In this document: one piece after another, positions 36,827 to 45,415 of the stretch
How the letters are laid out: every line of letters starts with the position of its first letter
Position numbering within the stretch: the first letter of the stretch is position 1
From: Pseudomonas duriflava
GTDB lineage: Bacteria > Pseudomonadota > Gammaproteobacteria > Pseudomonadales > Pseudomonadaceae
Assembly: GCF_007830155.1 (NCBI RefSeq)
Contig: NZ_VLKY01000001.1
Location: 372,001-436,000 of the forward strand
Length of the DNA stretch: 64,000 nucleotides
Direction of reading: 5' to 3'
The notes under the pieces: generated by a model
What the model was told of the DNA's origin: nothing
Database searches by the model: none
The model's input: only the letters and a program-made list of their open reading frames with translations
Translations under genes and position numbers: made by a program

Positions 36827-39052
36827 ATGACAAGAAAAGTTGGACGAGACGGTTTTTCCCTTACTTCGCTTAGTGCGGCCCTTTTGACGGCCAGCCATGC
36901 CTGGGCAGCGGATGCATCTGTTCAGCGTGAGTCCCCTGATCAACGCGCCGAAGCGGTCGTCAAGGCCATGACGCTGGACGAAAAGATCGCGTTGGTCCAT
37001 ACGCCCTTTGGCTATCCCTTAGGCGATACGCCAAAGCCCGAAGGCGCCATCGGCTCTGCTGCCTATGCGCCTGGCGTACCACGGCTTGGCATTCCTGCGC
37101 TGCAAGAGAGCGATGCAAGCCTGGGCGTGACCAATCCCTATGATGTCCGGCCAGGCGACAACGCCACGGCGCTGCCCTCGAGCATGATGCTGGCTGCCAC
37201 GTTCAGCCCCGCGTTGGCGCGTAAGGGAGGAGAGATGGTTGGCACGGAGGCCCATGCCAAGGGTTTTAATGTGATGCTGGCGGGTGGGGTCAACCTGACC
37301 CGCGAGCCGCGCAATGGCCGGAACTTCGAGTATTTGGGTGAAGATCCGCTGCTGGCTGGCACTCTGGCTGGGAATTCCATCGCCGGGATTCAAAGCAAGC
37401 ATGTTGTATCCACCACCAAGCACTTTGCGCTGAACGCTCAGGAAACCGGGCGTGTAATGGTGAGCTCCAGCATCGACGAAGCGGCGGCACGTGAGTCCGA
37501 TCTGCTGGCTTTCCAGCTGGCTATCGAGAAAGGCCAGCCGGGGTCGGTCATGACCGGCTACAACAGGTACAACGGCGACTACGCCTCGGAAAACAGGTTC
37601 CTGATCAAACACGTTTTGAAAGGCGATTGGAAATACAAGGGTTGGGTCATGTCCGACTGGGGTGCGACTCATTCGCTGGAAAAGGCGGCGCGGGCAGGGT
37701 TGGACCAGCAGTCCGGTGAAAACCTCGACCCTGAAGTCTTTTTTGGCGAGCCGTTGAAAAAAGCCGTACAGGAGGGACGGGTACCCGAGGCCCGGTTGGA
37801 CGATATGGTCACACGCATCCTGCGCAGCCTGTTTGCAGTAGGAGCGGTGGATCATCCGGCCAAAACTGCGGATATTGATTACGCTGCTCATGCCGAAGTT
37901 GCTAGAGCAGTAGCCGAGCAGGGCATCGTGCTGCTGAAAAATAGTAATAACCAGTTGCCGCTGTCCGCCAAGGCCAAACGTATTGTTGTCATTGGCAGTC
38001 ATGCCGACGTGGGCGTGCTTTCTGGCGGTGGCTCTAGTCAGGTGACGCCGCTGGGCAGCGTGAAAGTACCGTCGCCGTATCCGGACAATAGTTTCATTGC
38101 GAACATAGTCTATCACCCTTCTGCTCCACTCAAGGCCATCCAGGCCGAAGCGCCTAATGCACAGGTGGTATACGATAGCGGGGAAGACTTTCAGCAGGCC
38201 GCTCAGCTGGCGCAGGGTGCTGATGCCGTCATTGTCTTTGCGCAGCAGTGGACAGCCGAGTCTGTTGATGTGAAGGATCTGAGCCTTCCGGATAACCAGG
38301 ATGCCCTGATCCAGGCTGTCGCCAAGGCTAACCCCAACACTACGGTCGTGCTGCAAACCGGCGGCCCGGTGAAAATGCCATGGCTCGACAACGTGCCGGC
38401 CGTGGTTGAAGCCTGGTACTCTGGCTCCAAGGGAGGCGAAGCCATTGCCAGCGTCTTGTTTGGTCGCGTGAATCCATCCGGCCGTTTGCCGATTACTTTC
38501 CCGCAGGACGAAAGCCAGTTGCCGCGCCCGACGATGCGTGATCCGGCTACAACCACGTCCAACCCAGGGGAGGAACGCAAGGGTCTATTCTCCGAAAACT
38601 ACAACATCGAAGGGGCTGATGTAGGGTACAAGTGGTATGAGCGAGAAGGTAAGAAGCCATTATTCCCGTTCGGCTATGGCCTGTCCTATACCCAGTTCAG
38701 CTACAGTAACCTAACCGCACACGTGCGTGGCTCCAAGCTGGTGCTGGGCATGGATGTAACTAACAAAGGGTCGCTCACCGGGATTGATACGCCCCAGTTT
38801 TATGTGAGCAATACCGATGCGCAGGATGGGTTCACGAGCCGGCTGGTTGGTTGGGACCGTGTGGAGTTGAAACCGGGCAAAACCAGGCACGTTTCTGTTA
38901 CGGTCGACCCACGGCTCGTAGCGCGGTATGACGACAAGGCCAACGCCTGGCGTATTGCCGGGGGATACTACAAAGTTAGCGCTGGCGCCAATGCCGTGGA
39001 GCGCCCACTCAAGGCTCAGGTGCAGCTCACCGAAAAATACCTTGCCCCCTAA
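36827..39052 (+). CDS. bglX: Periplasmic beta-glucosidase, glycoside hydrolase family 3
   Basis: A protein of 741 residues. N-terminal signal peptide (FSLTSLSAALLTASHAWA/AD). GH3 N-domain with KHFALNAQETGR and the catalytic nucleophile Asp in GWVMSDWGATHS; GH3 C-domain (GIVLLKNSNNQLPL, FGRVNPSGRLPITFP); and a C-terminal fibronectin type III-like domain (PFGYGLSYTQFSYS). The family releases glucose from the non-reducing end of beta-glucosides. The length and domain order match BglX-like enzymes, but the exact linkage preference cannot be told. Confidence 0.88.
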   Translation: MTRKVGRDGFSLTSLSAALLTASHAWAADASVQRESPDQRAEAVVKAMTLDEKIALVHTPFGYPLGDTPKPEGAIGSAAYAPGVPRLGIPALQESDASLGVTNPYDVRPGDNATALPSSMMLAATFSPALARKGGEMVGTEAHAKGFNVMLAGGVNLTREPRNGRNFEYLGEDPLLAGTLAGNSIAGIQSKHVVSTTKHFALNAQETGRVMVSSSIDEAAARESDLLAFQLAIEKGQPGSVMTGYNRYNGDYASENRFLIKHVLKGDWKYKGWVMSDWGATHSLEKAARAGLDQQSGENLDPEVFFGEPLKKAVQEGRVPEARLDDMVTRILRSLFAVGAVDHPAKTADIDYAAHAEVARAVAEQGIVLLKNSNNQLPLSAKAKRIVVIGSHADVGVLSGGGSSQVTPLGSVKVPSPYPDNSFIANIVYHPSAPLKAIQAEAPNAQVVYDSGEDFQQAAQLAQGADAVIVFAQQWTAESVDVKDLSLPDNQDALIQAVAKANPNTTVVLQTGGPVKMPWLDNVPAVVEAWYSGSKGGEAIASVLFGRVNPSGRLPITFPQDESQLPRPTMRDPATTTSNPGEERKGLFSENYNIEGADVGYKWYEREGKKPLFPFGYGLSYTQFSYSNLTAHVRGSKLVLGMDVTNKGSLTGIDTPQFYVSNTDAQDGFTSRLVGWDRVELKPGKTRHVSVTVDPRLVARYDDKANAWRIAGGYYKVSAGANAVERPLKAQVQLTEKYLAP

Positions 39053-39071
39053 CCCTCCTGCATGATGTATA

Positions 39072-39099
39072 GAAAGCCACAGCTTACGCTGTGGCTTTC
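39072..39099 (+). terminator. Rho-independent-type hairpin after bglX
   Basis: GAAAGCCACAGC pairs perfectly with GCTGTGGCTTTC (12-base stem, 4-base loop) 20 bases after the stop codon. The following T tract is short (AAGTTACT). Confidence 0.75.
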
Positions 39100-39146
39100 A
39101 AGTTACTGAGCCCACTCTGTGCTGGCGACCGCTCTTCAGGTCCGGG

Positions 39147-39162
39147 GCACCTCATGAGGTGC
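39147..39162. repeat. Perfect palindrome upstream of the UPF0158 gene
   Basis: GCACCTCATGAGGTGC is a 16-base perfect palindrome 47 bases before the next start codon. It could be an operator or an RNA hairpin. A short direct repeat GTCACAGTA occurs twice just after it (about 39168 and 39187). Confidence 0.4.
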
Positions 39163-39208
39163 TGCCAGTCACAGTAGTATCGTCAAGTCACAGTAAGTTG
39201 ATGTCATC

Positions 39209-39706
39209 ATGCGCCCGATTACGATAGACCTTGCCGCCCTTACATCTGCCCTTACCCAGGAGGACCGGACTGATTACATCCTTGACCTGGAAACCGGTAG
39301 GCTCCTGAACCTGACGGAGGATGACTTCGAGCCGGAAGAGCTGCATGCCATCGAAAGCGAGAAAGGTCGCTATGTGCCAATCGAACCGCTTGGGTTGGCC
39401 GAGCGTATCGCCATGCGTGAAGCCTTTCTGTTCGACCTTCACGACCCACATGCGCACCCTGTATTGACCCAGGCGCTAACGGATCGCAAGCCGCTGCGTA
39501 CGTTCGACTATGAACTCAAGAACTTTCCCAAGGCCCAGAAGGCCTGGAAAGCTTACGAGGCGACTCAGATCAACCAGTACGCCTTGATCTGGCTGCATGA
39601 CCATGACCTCGAACCGATAGCAGAAGAGCAGGAAAAGCCGGAGGTAAAGGAGAACATACCGGAGGGCATCCTACGACGCATGAACAAAAGCCGCGAGCAC
39701 GGCTAG
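39209..39706 (+). CDS. UPF0158-family protein of unknown function
   Basis: A protein of 165 residues, highly charged, with no signal peptide. The opening (MRPITIDLAALTSALTQED... DLETGRLL) and central block (RFVPIEP-like RYVPIEPLGLAERIAMREAF) and later KPLRTFDYELKNFP are characteristic of UPF0158. No enzymatic residues are known for this family. It is convergent with the helicase gene and shares a terminator with it. Confidence 0.75.
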   Translation: MRPITIDLAALTSALTQEDRTDYILDLETGRLLNLTEDDFEPEELHAIESEKGRYVPIEPLGLAERIAMREAFLFDLHDPHAHPVLTQALTDRKPLRTFDYELKNFPKAQKAWKAYEATQINQYALIWLHDHDLEPIAEEQEKPEVKENIPEGILRRMNKSREHG

Positions 39707-39734
39707 GCCTGCTCGCTAAGCGTTATAAGGTTTC

Positions 39735-39760
39735 GCCCGGCCATCACGACCGGGCTTTTT
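39735..39760. terminator. Terminator between convergent UPF0158 and helicase genes
   Basis: GCCCGG (39735-39740) pairs with CCGGGC (39750-39755), followed by TTTTT on the plus strand, so it terminates the UPF0158 transcript. It overlaps the last codons of the minus-strand helicase gene. Confidence 0.7.
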
Positions 39761-42188
39761 GTTCACGCCAGCACCTGTCACACAGCCGGAACTCCCGACC
39801 CAATAAGGGCATCGGTTTGCCGCATTGCTTGCAGACCTTACGTGCGCCGCTTCCGCTCCGGCTGGCTTGTCGGCGTTCGATACGGCCCGGCTTCCGCCGT
39901 CGGGACAACTCCCGGGTAATGGCACCGTTCAGGAGGCTGCGCTGCTCTTCACCTTTCTCGACATGAGGAAAGTGATCCGGCAACGTCCGGCCTAGATGAA
40001 GATACGTCTCGATGATATGCAGTGAGCTTTCCAGCGTGGCGAGATCTGCATCGATAATGAGCCGTGGTAGATCGACCACCTTGCTGGCCGCGACTCGTTT
40101 CAGCCAGCCCTGGGCGAATATGCTCGCCGGGCTCTCCAGACCGCCACGAATGGGCGTACAGGCAAAGATCCAGCGCAGCGACAAGGGTATGTTTAGATCG
40201 TCGATCAGTCTGATCCAGTCGGCCAGTTCGTCCGGCAGAATAGAGATGAACTCGTCCCCATAATTGATATTCCGGTTAAACGTCAGCCAGGCGCGTAGCA
40301 GGCTGGGTTCGTGCATGAGCTCGGAAATGGCCATCAAGTGTTCGAGCGAAGGGCGTACCTGGAACTGCGAAAGGTCCACTGGCTGGTCCGGGCTGTTGAA
40401 TAAGCGCCGTATCGTTTTGAGTGTCGACGCCTCCAAGGCCGTAATCGTGCCGCTTTCATGATGACCAAAGCGCCCGGCACGTCCGCCGATCTGCTTGACC
40501 TCCTGCACCGTGAGCTGGCGGTTCTGGATGCCGTCGAATTTCTCATCCGTATAAAAACAGAGCGTATGGGCCGGCAGGTTAAGCCCCATGCCAACGGCAT
40601 CGGTGGCTACCATGATGTCCGCTTCACCTTCACGAAAACGCCGGGCCTGCTCGCGGCGTACTTCGGGCGACAGGTTGCCATACACCACCGAGACGGTCTT
40701 GCCGGTGGTCTCCAGCAAACCCTTCAGCTCCAGTACGGTCTTGCGGCTGAACGCTACAAGCATCGAACCTTCGTCCAAATGCTTGAGCGTTGTCGAGTGT
40801 TTGGACACATCGACCGGTGACAGGCGCTTGGTGCGGGTCACTACCAGTCGATCTTCACACAGGTCGCACAAGGTTTTAAGCGAGGGCTCGATAAGTGCCG
40901 GGCCGGTCATGATCAAATCCGGCGTATGGGCGCTTACTAGCGCATCCACCCAGGCCCAGCCCCGTTGCGGGTCGGCCAGCATTTGAACCTCGTCGACCAC
41001 GACCACGTCCCAATGCTGATGCCGGAAGCGCGCGAATTCCTCTACCGTGCAGCAAAAGTGGGTCGCTCCTTCACGGATGATCTGCTCTTCGCCGGTTACC
41101 AGGGAGCAGGGGATACCCATGGCCTCGATACGCTCCTGGTTTTCCAGGGCCATCAGACGCAACGGGGAAAGATAGATGCCATGCTTGACGGAGGTCATCG
41201 CCTCGATGGAGCGGTGCGTCTTACCGCTGTTGGTAGGGCCGAGCAACGCCGTCCATTTGCGTGTCAGCCGCCGGGCAGGGTAGAGCTTATGGTAATGAAC
41301 AAAGCGCGGATTATTTTCAAGCAGGACGGCAAAGGCCATCTTCTCGTTGTACTCGGCGCGGGCAAAGCGGATAGCCCGCTGAAGCTTGTCCGGCCCCATC
41401 ATGAACAGCTCGTTCAAGCGTTTCTGCCCGAGTACCTGGAGATCGAAGTCCTCGGCTGCCTCAAGCATCAGGCCGAACTTGTTTTCCAGCGCCTGCCTAT
41501 CCTGCGCTTTCCAATCCTCTACTTCCTGTGCGCTTAATACATGACCCTGACCACTGGGAATGCGGCGCTGCACATCCAGCGCCAGACCATCCCGCCGCAG
41601 CTCCACCACATAACGCAGTTCATGGGTGAACTCGTTGATCGCATCAATGACTCTGCCCAAGAACTCATCAATCCGAGCAATATCAGGGTGAAGTCTGTCC
41701 AGGCAAAGCTGTTTTTCTTCCTCGTTCAGGTGAGCAAGCGGCTGCTCTAGCGTTTTCAAGCGCTCCTGGACGATACGTTGGATCAAGGCATTCACATGGG
41801 CTGTAAATGCTTCGCGGGAATCGCTATCGGGAAGCTGCAAGGCCCAGTCCACTTCCAGCAGGTTCTGAATAGAGCCGCAACTGAATGTTTTCTCAATGCC
41901 GAAGACCGTGACGGCACAGCTATAGTCCTTTTGGTCGCGTGCCAGAAGGCGGTCGATCAGGCTAGTCGTTTCGGGGTGAGCGAAGATCGTAGCAACCGCT
42001 TCTTCATCAAGCCCTAGCCAGAAAGCCTTGGCAGCACGGGCGATATCCACGTTCTTCTGGCTCGCGTAATACACGAACCATTTTTCTTGGTGATTCTTCT
42101 TGAGTATGAAGTCCGGATGGTGCACAGAGGCCCACGTGATGAAACGCTCGAGCCGTTCAAGCCTGATGGAACTGCGGGCCTTTCGCAT
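39744..42188 (-). CDS. Suv3-like ATP-dependent RNA helicase with C-terminal zinc-binding tail
   Basis: A protein of 814 residues. The N-terminal 320 residues are helical. The motor domains start with Walker A GPTNSGKTHRSIEAM, then the DEVQML box, VVYGNLSPEVRREQARRF, and motif VI QIGGRAGRFG, which are the features of the Suv3 family known from mitochondrial RNA turnover. The last 35 residues hold two CxxC pairs (CKQCGKP, CDRCW) likely to bind zinc. Start ATG 42188 follows GAAAGG at good spacing; a TTG at 42203 is less likely. Probable RNA unwinding or decay role. Confidence 0.85.
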   Translation of the reverse strand: MRKARSSIRLERLERFITWASVHHPDFILKKNHQEKWFVYYASQKNVDIARAAKAFWLGLDEEAVATIFAHPETTSLIDRLLARDQKDYSCAVTVFGIEKTFSCGSIQNLLEVDWALQLPDSDSREAFTAHVNALIQRIVQERLKTLEQPLAHLNEEEKQLCLDRLHPDIARIDEFLGRVIDAINEFTHELRYVVELRRDGLALDVQRRIPSGQGHVLSAQEVEDWKAQDRQALENKFGLMLEAAEDFDLQVLGQKRLNELFMMGPDKLQRAIRFARAEYNEKMAFAVLLENNPRFVHYHKLYPARRLTRKWTALLGPTNSGKTHRSIEAMTSVKHGIYLSPLRLMALENQERIEAMGIPCSLVTGEEQIIREGATHFCCTVEEFARFRHQHWDVVVVDEVQMLADPQRGWAWVDALVSAHTPDLIMTGPALIEPSLKTLCDLCEDRLVVTRTKRLSPVDVSKHSTTLKHLDEGSMLVAFSRKTVLELKGLLETTGKTVSVVYGNLSPEVRREQARRFREGEADIMVATDAVGMGLNLPAHTLCFYTDEKFDGIQNRQLTVQEVKQIGGRAGRFGHHESGTITALEASTLKTIRRLFNSPDQPVDLSQFQVRPSLEHLMAISELMHEPSLLRAWLTFNRNINYGDEFISILPDELADWIRLIDDLNIPLSLRWIFACTPIRGGLESPASIFAQGWLKRVAASKVVDLPRLIIDADLATLESSLHIIETYLHLGRTLPDHFPHVEKGEEQRSLLNGAITRELSRRRKPGRIERRQASRSGSGARKVCKQCGKPMPLLGREFRLCDRCWREQKARS

Positions 42189-42335
42189 AGGTATACCTTT
42201 CAAAACAAATTAAGCCTCTCTGCTTGGACAAGCCCCTAGTCCCATACGATCACTTTACGAAACGTTGTCTGCACAAGAACCGACCAAGCTCTAACTCAAA
42301 CAGAACCGCTGGCATTTCCGTACGGAGGAAACGCG

Positions 42336-42701
42336 ATGAAAACCGGCATGATCGTATTGCGCTTAACACTCGTGACGGGATGGGTTGTACTGCTGGGCAT
42401 CACCCTACATGCCGTTGCAGAGAGAGGCCTGATCGAGGCGCCCTATGTGTTTCTGGGAGATCTTACCCATCCCTGGCGTGCGCAGTTCAATACCGATTTC
42501 AGCCTTAACCTACTGCTGATCGCTGCGTGGGTTGTTTATCGTGCGCGCTCGTGGCGGCTGGGGCTGGTCTGGGGCTTTCTTACCCTCATGATGGGGGCCT
42601 TGTTCACGCTCCCCTATCTCTTGGTTGTAACGCTCCGTGCACATGGAGATATGCGGGTTGTTTTGTTGGGGAGGCATTACAGCCCTAGAGGGCCGCGATA
42701 G
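42336..42701 (+). CDS. Small integral membrane protein of unknown function
   Basis: A protein of 121 residues with about three hydrophobic helices (8-30, 55-72, 75-98). FLGDLTHPWRAQFNTDFS sits between helix 1 and 2 and appears to be a conserved polar segment; the overall look recalls small DUF1475-type membrane proteins, but I am not certain. The ATG follows GGAGGAAACGCG. It stands between the divergent helicase gene and the convergent LysR gene. Confidence 0.65.
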   Translation: MKTGMIVLRLTLVTGWVVLLGITLHAVAERGLIEAPYVFLGDLTHPWRAQFNTDFSLNLLLIAAWVVYRARSWRLGLVWGFLTLMMGALFTLPYLLVVTLRAHGDMRVVLLGRHYSPRGPR

Positions 42702-42733
42702 GCGATGATCAAGTCCATAAGACGCTACGCCTA

Positions 42734-43615
42734 TCAACAGTCGCCGTTCAATGCCTTGCGCAAACGGGGCGCCAGTTCGTCGAGCAGGGTTTGCACTGAG
42801 CGGAGCGAGCGGCAGTCCGGGCGGGTCAGCAGCCACAACTGGGTGTCGCAGCCGGGCAGGGCGTCGCTCAGTTGTTCTACCTCGGGCAAGCTATCCACCA
42901 TGTAGTCGGGCAGGGCCGCCACGCCCATGCCAGCATGTACCAACTGGGCTACCGCATACATGCTGCCGCAGCGGTAACGGGGGATCAGGTCCGGATACTG
43001 TCGGGTGCGCCAGACTACAGTAGCGTGATCCGGCAGCGAGTCGTCCGGTGCAACCCAGGGGACAGCAGTGGGCGTATTGCGCAAGCGCTCACGGTACTTT
43101 ACATGCCCACAAATGACATGGGAGACGCTGCCCAGGCAGCGTCCAACCAAATGCTCCGGGGGGGAGTCGGTCAGGCGCAGGGCGATGTCGGCATCGCGGC
43201 GGCTCAGGTTGGCAAAGCTGTTGGACGTAGCCATCTCCAGGGACAAGGCTGGATAACCCGGCATGAACTCGGCCAAGGCCGGTAGCAGCAGGCTATGCAG
43301 TACGGCATCGGTACAGGTGAGGCGTATGTTGCCGCTAACTACGGCGTCGCCATGCTCCAGCACGACCCGGGCCGCCTCCAGGGCTTGCTCGGCGCGTTCC
43401 GCCTGCTCTGCCAGGGCCTGGGCCGTGTCGGTAGGCAAATAACCGCTACGACTTTTTTCAAAAAGCGCCGAGCCTAGATTGGCTTCCAGCCGACGAATCG
43501 AGCGAAACACCGTTGAAACGTCCACGTGTAGCAAATTGGCAGCACGTGCGAGGGAGCGCCCGCGAACCAAGGCAAGGATCAGGGAGAGATCAGTATGGGT
43601 AATCTGATAGTGCAT
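42734..43615 (-). CDS. LysR-family regulator divergent from the putrescine genes
   Basis: A protein of 293 residues. Winged helix-turn-helix at 1-65 (LARAANLLHVDVSTVFRSIRRLEANLGSALFEKSRSG) and a LysR effector domain. It reads away from puuA with about 220 bases between, the normal placement for a regulator of the neighbouring operon. In other pseudomonads gamma-glutamylation genes are controlled by other regulator families, so control of puu here is inference from position. Confidence 0.85.
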   Translation of the reverse strand: MHYQITHTDLSLILALVRGRSLARAANLLHVDVSTVFRSIRRLEANLGSALFEKSRSGYLPTDTAQALAEQAERAEQALEAARVVLEHGDAVVSGNIRLTCTDAVLHSLLLPALAEFMPGYPALSLEMATSNSFANLSRRDADIALRLTDSPPEHLVGRCLGSVSHVICGHVKYRERLRNTPTAVPWVAPDDSLPDHATVVWRTRQYPDLIPRYRCGSMYAVAQLVHAGMGVAALPDYMVDSLPEVEQLSDALPGCDTQLWLLTRPDCRSLRSVQTLLDELAPRLRKALNGDC

Positions 43616-43766
43616 GGATGCAATGTTTCCTTGCTCAAGTGCCCATGTCTGTTTGCGTTGGAGCCATCTTATACTGGAGCCACGTCCAGCACATCAGCGG
43701 GCGTTTGGGGAGGTCTGGCGGAAGTAGGGTTCCCCTCCCGTAAGGGATCAAAACAACAACCTAACC

Positions 43767-43793
43767 GAGCCGCTCTTGCTGCACGAGCGGCTC
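43767..43793 (+). promoter_or_regulatory. Hairpin in the puuA leader
   Basis: GAGCCGCTC pairs perfectly with GAGCGGCTC across a 9-base loop, 42 bases before the puuA start. There is no T tract, so it is probably not a simple terminator; it may be an RNA element or an operator for the divergent regulator. Confidence 0.45.
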
Positions 43794-43794
43794 C

Positions 43795-43808
43795 GCGGCA
43801 TATGCCGC
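43795..43808. promoter_or_regulatory. Palindrome directly upstream of puuA
   Basis: GCGGCATATGCCGC is a perfect 14-base palindrome immediately after the leader hairpin and 26 bases before the puuA ATG. If transcribed it would form a second hairpin close to the ribosome-binding site (AAAAAGGA). Confidence 0.4.
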
Positions 43809-43834
43809 TAGGTTAATAAAAAGGATGCCAAATC

Positions 43835-45217
43835 ATGTCGTCGGTTCTCGCCCACGCCATTCCGTCCAGTGAAGTAAGCCAGTTCCTTCAAGCCCATCCC
43901 GGTATTCAGTACGTCGACCTGCTTATCGCAGACATGAACGGCGTTGTCCGGGGCAAGCGAGTTGAGCGGGCCAGTCTGCCTAAAGTCTATGAGCGTGGCA
44001 TCAATTTACCGGCCTCGCTCTTTGCATTGGATATCAATGGCTCGACGGTGGAGAGCACAGGGCTCGGACTGGATATAGGCGATGCCGACCGGGTCTGTTT
44101 CCCGATTCCAGGTACATTAAGTTTCGAGCCGTGGCAGAAGCGCCCTACGGCTCAGCTTCTCATGACCATGCATGAACTGAATGGACGGCCATTCTTTGCG
44201 GATCCCCGTGAAGTGCTACGTCAGGTCATTGCAAAGTTCGATGACCTGGGGCTGCGTATTTGCGCCGCATTCGAACTAGAGTTTTACCTGATCGACCAGG
44301 ATAACCTGAACGGGCGACCGCAGCCTCCGCGGTCGCCTATCTCCGGTAAGCGTCCCCATTCGACCCAGGTCTATCTGATCGACGATCTGGATGAGTATGT
44401 CGATTGCCTGCAAGACATGATTGAGTCCGCCAAAGCTCAGGGAATCCCGGCGGATGCCATCGTTAAGGAAAGCGCACCGGCACAGTTCGAGGTCAATCTC
44501 CATCATGTGGAGGATGCATTGCTGGCCTGCGACTATGCGGTACTGCTCAAGCGCCTGATTAAGAACGTGGCTTATGACCATGGAATGGACTCTACCTTCA
44601 TGGCCAAACCCTATCCCGGCCAGGCGGGTAATGGTCTCCATGTACATATTTCTCTACTGGACAAGCAGACCGGCCGCAATATCTTTACCAGTGACGATCC
44701 GCTAGAGAGTGATTCTTTGCGCCATGCCATTGGCGGTATCCTCGAAACGATGCCCGCGTCGATGGCTTTTCTGTGTCCGAATGTCAACTCGTATCGCCGT
44801 TTCGGCGCCCAGTTCTATGTACCCAATGCGCCGTCCTGGGGGCTGGATAACCGGACGGTTGCGGTTAGGGTGCCTAACGGCAGCCCGGATGCCGTGCGTA
44901 TTGAGCACCGCGTCGCCGGTGCAGATGCCAACCCCTACCTGATGATGGCGTCGATTCTGGCGGGTATCCATCATGGCCTGACGCAGCGTATCGAGCCCTG
45001 CACGCCGATCGAGGGTAACTCCTACGAGCAGCTTGAGCAGAGCCTGCCAAACAACCTTCGTGACGCCTTGCGCGAGCTGGATGACAGTGAGGTTCTCAAT
45101 CAGTACATCAGCCCCGACTACATCGACATCTTTGTAGCCTGCAAGGAAAGCGAGCTGCGCGAGTTTGAAGTCTCGATTTCGGATCTGGAATACAACTGGT
45201 ACCTGCATACCGTCTGA
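43835..45217 (+). CDS. puuA: Gamma-glutamylputrescine synthetase (glutamine synthetase-like)
   Basis: A protein of 460 residues of the class-I glutamine synthetase fold. Visible signatures are VDLLIADMNGVVRGKRV at the N-terminus, the catalytic ELEFYLID, NGLHVHISLLD and RVPNGSPDAVRIEHR. PuuA/SpuI/PauA-type enzymes ligate glutamate to putrescine as the first step of the gamma-glutamyl pathway. Downstream puuB and puuD homologues support this over ordinary glutamine synthetase. Start at 43835 follows AAAAAGGA. The Cys-rich substrate details cannot be verified by eye. Confidence 0.88.
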   Translation: MSSVLAHAIPSSEVSQFLQAHPGIQYVDLLIADMNGVVRGKRVERASLPKVYERGINLPASLFALDINGSTVESTGLGLDIGDADRVCFPIPGTLSFEPWQKRPTAQLLMTMHELNGRPFFADPREVLRQVIAKFDDLGLRICAAFELEFYLIDQDNLNGRPQPPRSPISGKRPHSTQVYLIDDLDEYVDCLQDMIESAKAQGIPADAIVKESAPAQFEVNLHHVEDALLACDYAVLLKRLIKNVAYDHGMDSTFMAKPYPGQAGNGLHVHISLLDKQTGRNIFTSDDPLESDSLRHAIGGILETMPASMAFLCPNVNSYRRFGAQFYVPNAPSWGLDNRTVAVRVPNGSPDAVRIEHRVAGADANPYLMMASILAGIHHGLTQRIEPCTPIEGNSYEQLEQSLPNNLRDALRELDDSEVLNQYISPDYIDIFVACKESELREFEVSISDLEYNWYLHTV

Positions 45218-45230
45218 TCAGGAGGTTTTG

Positions 45231-45377
45231 ATGAGCATTCCGCCACGTGAAACCTGGGAAGCGCTGTATGCCCGCCCGATGATCGAAGGGCGTGCCTTTA
45301 TCGAGGGCCGATACGGCAACTCGCTGAATGCTTTCGACCAGTACACCGAGCTCAAGGCCACCTGTAGCAAGCTGTAA
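45231..45377 (+). pseudogene. puuC: Collapsed aldehyde dehydrogenase gene (puuC type), N- and C-terminal ends fused
   Basis: A 48-codon frame with a strong GGAGG site. Residues 1-29 (REAWEALYAR-like ETWEALYARPMIEGRAFIEG RYG) look like the start of gamma-glutamyl-gamma-aminobutyraldehyde dehydrogenases. The last 15 residues (FDQYTELKATCSKL) look like the C-terminal end of the same family, usually ...KYTxLKATWI.L. The roughly 430 residues between, including the NAD site and catalytic Cys/Glu, are gone without loss of frame. It sits exactly where puuC occurs between puuA and puuB. It cannot be an active dehydrogenase. Confidence 0.75.
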
Positions 45378-45415
45378 GGCGGACGCATAGCAGGTCTGGT
45401 TTCAAGGAGTTATCA

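Noticed and set aside
37019..38356. 445-codon open frame on the minus strand
   Set aside because: It lies wholly antisense to the GH3 beta-glucosidase, has no family features and reflects codon bias of the real gene.
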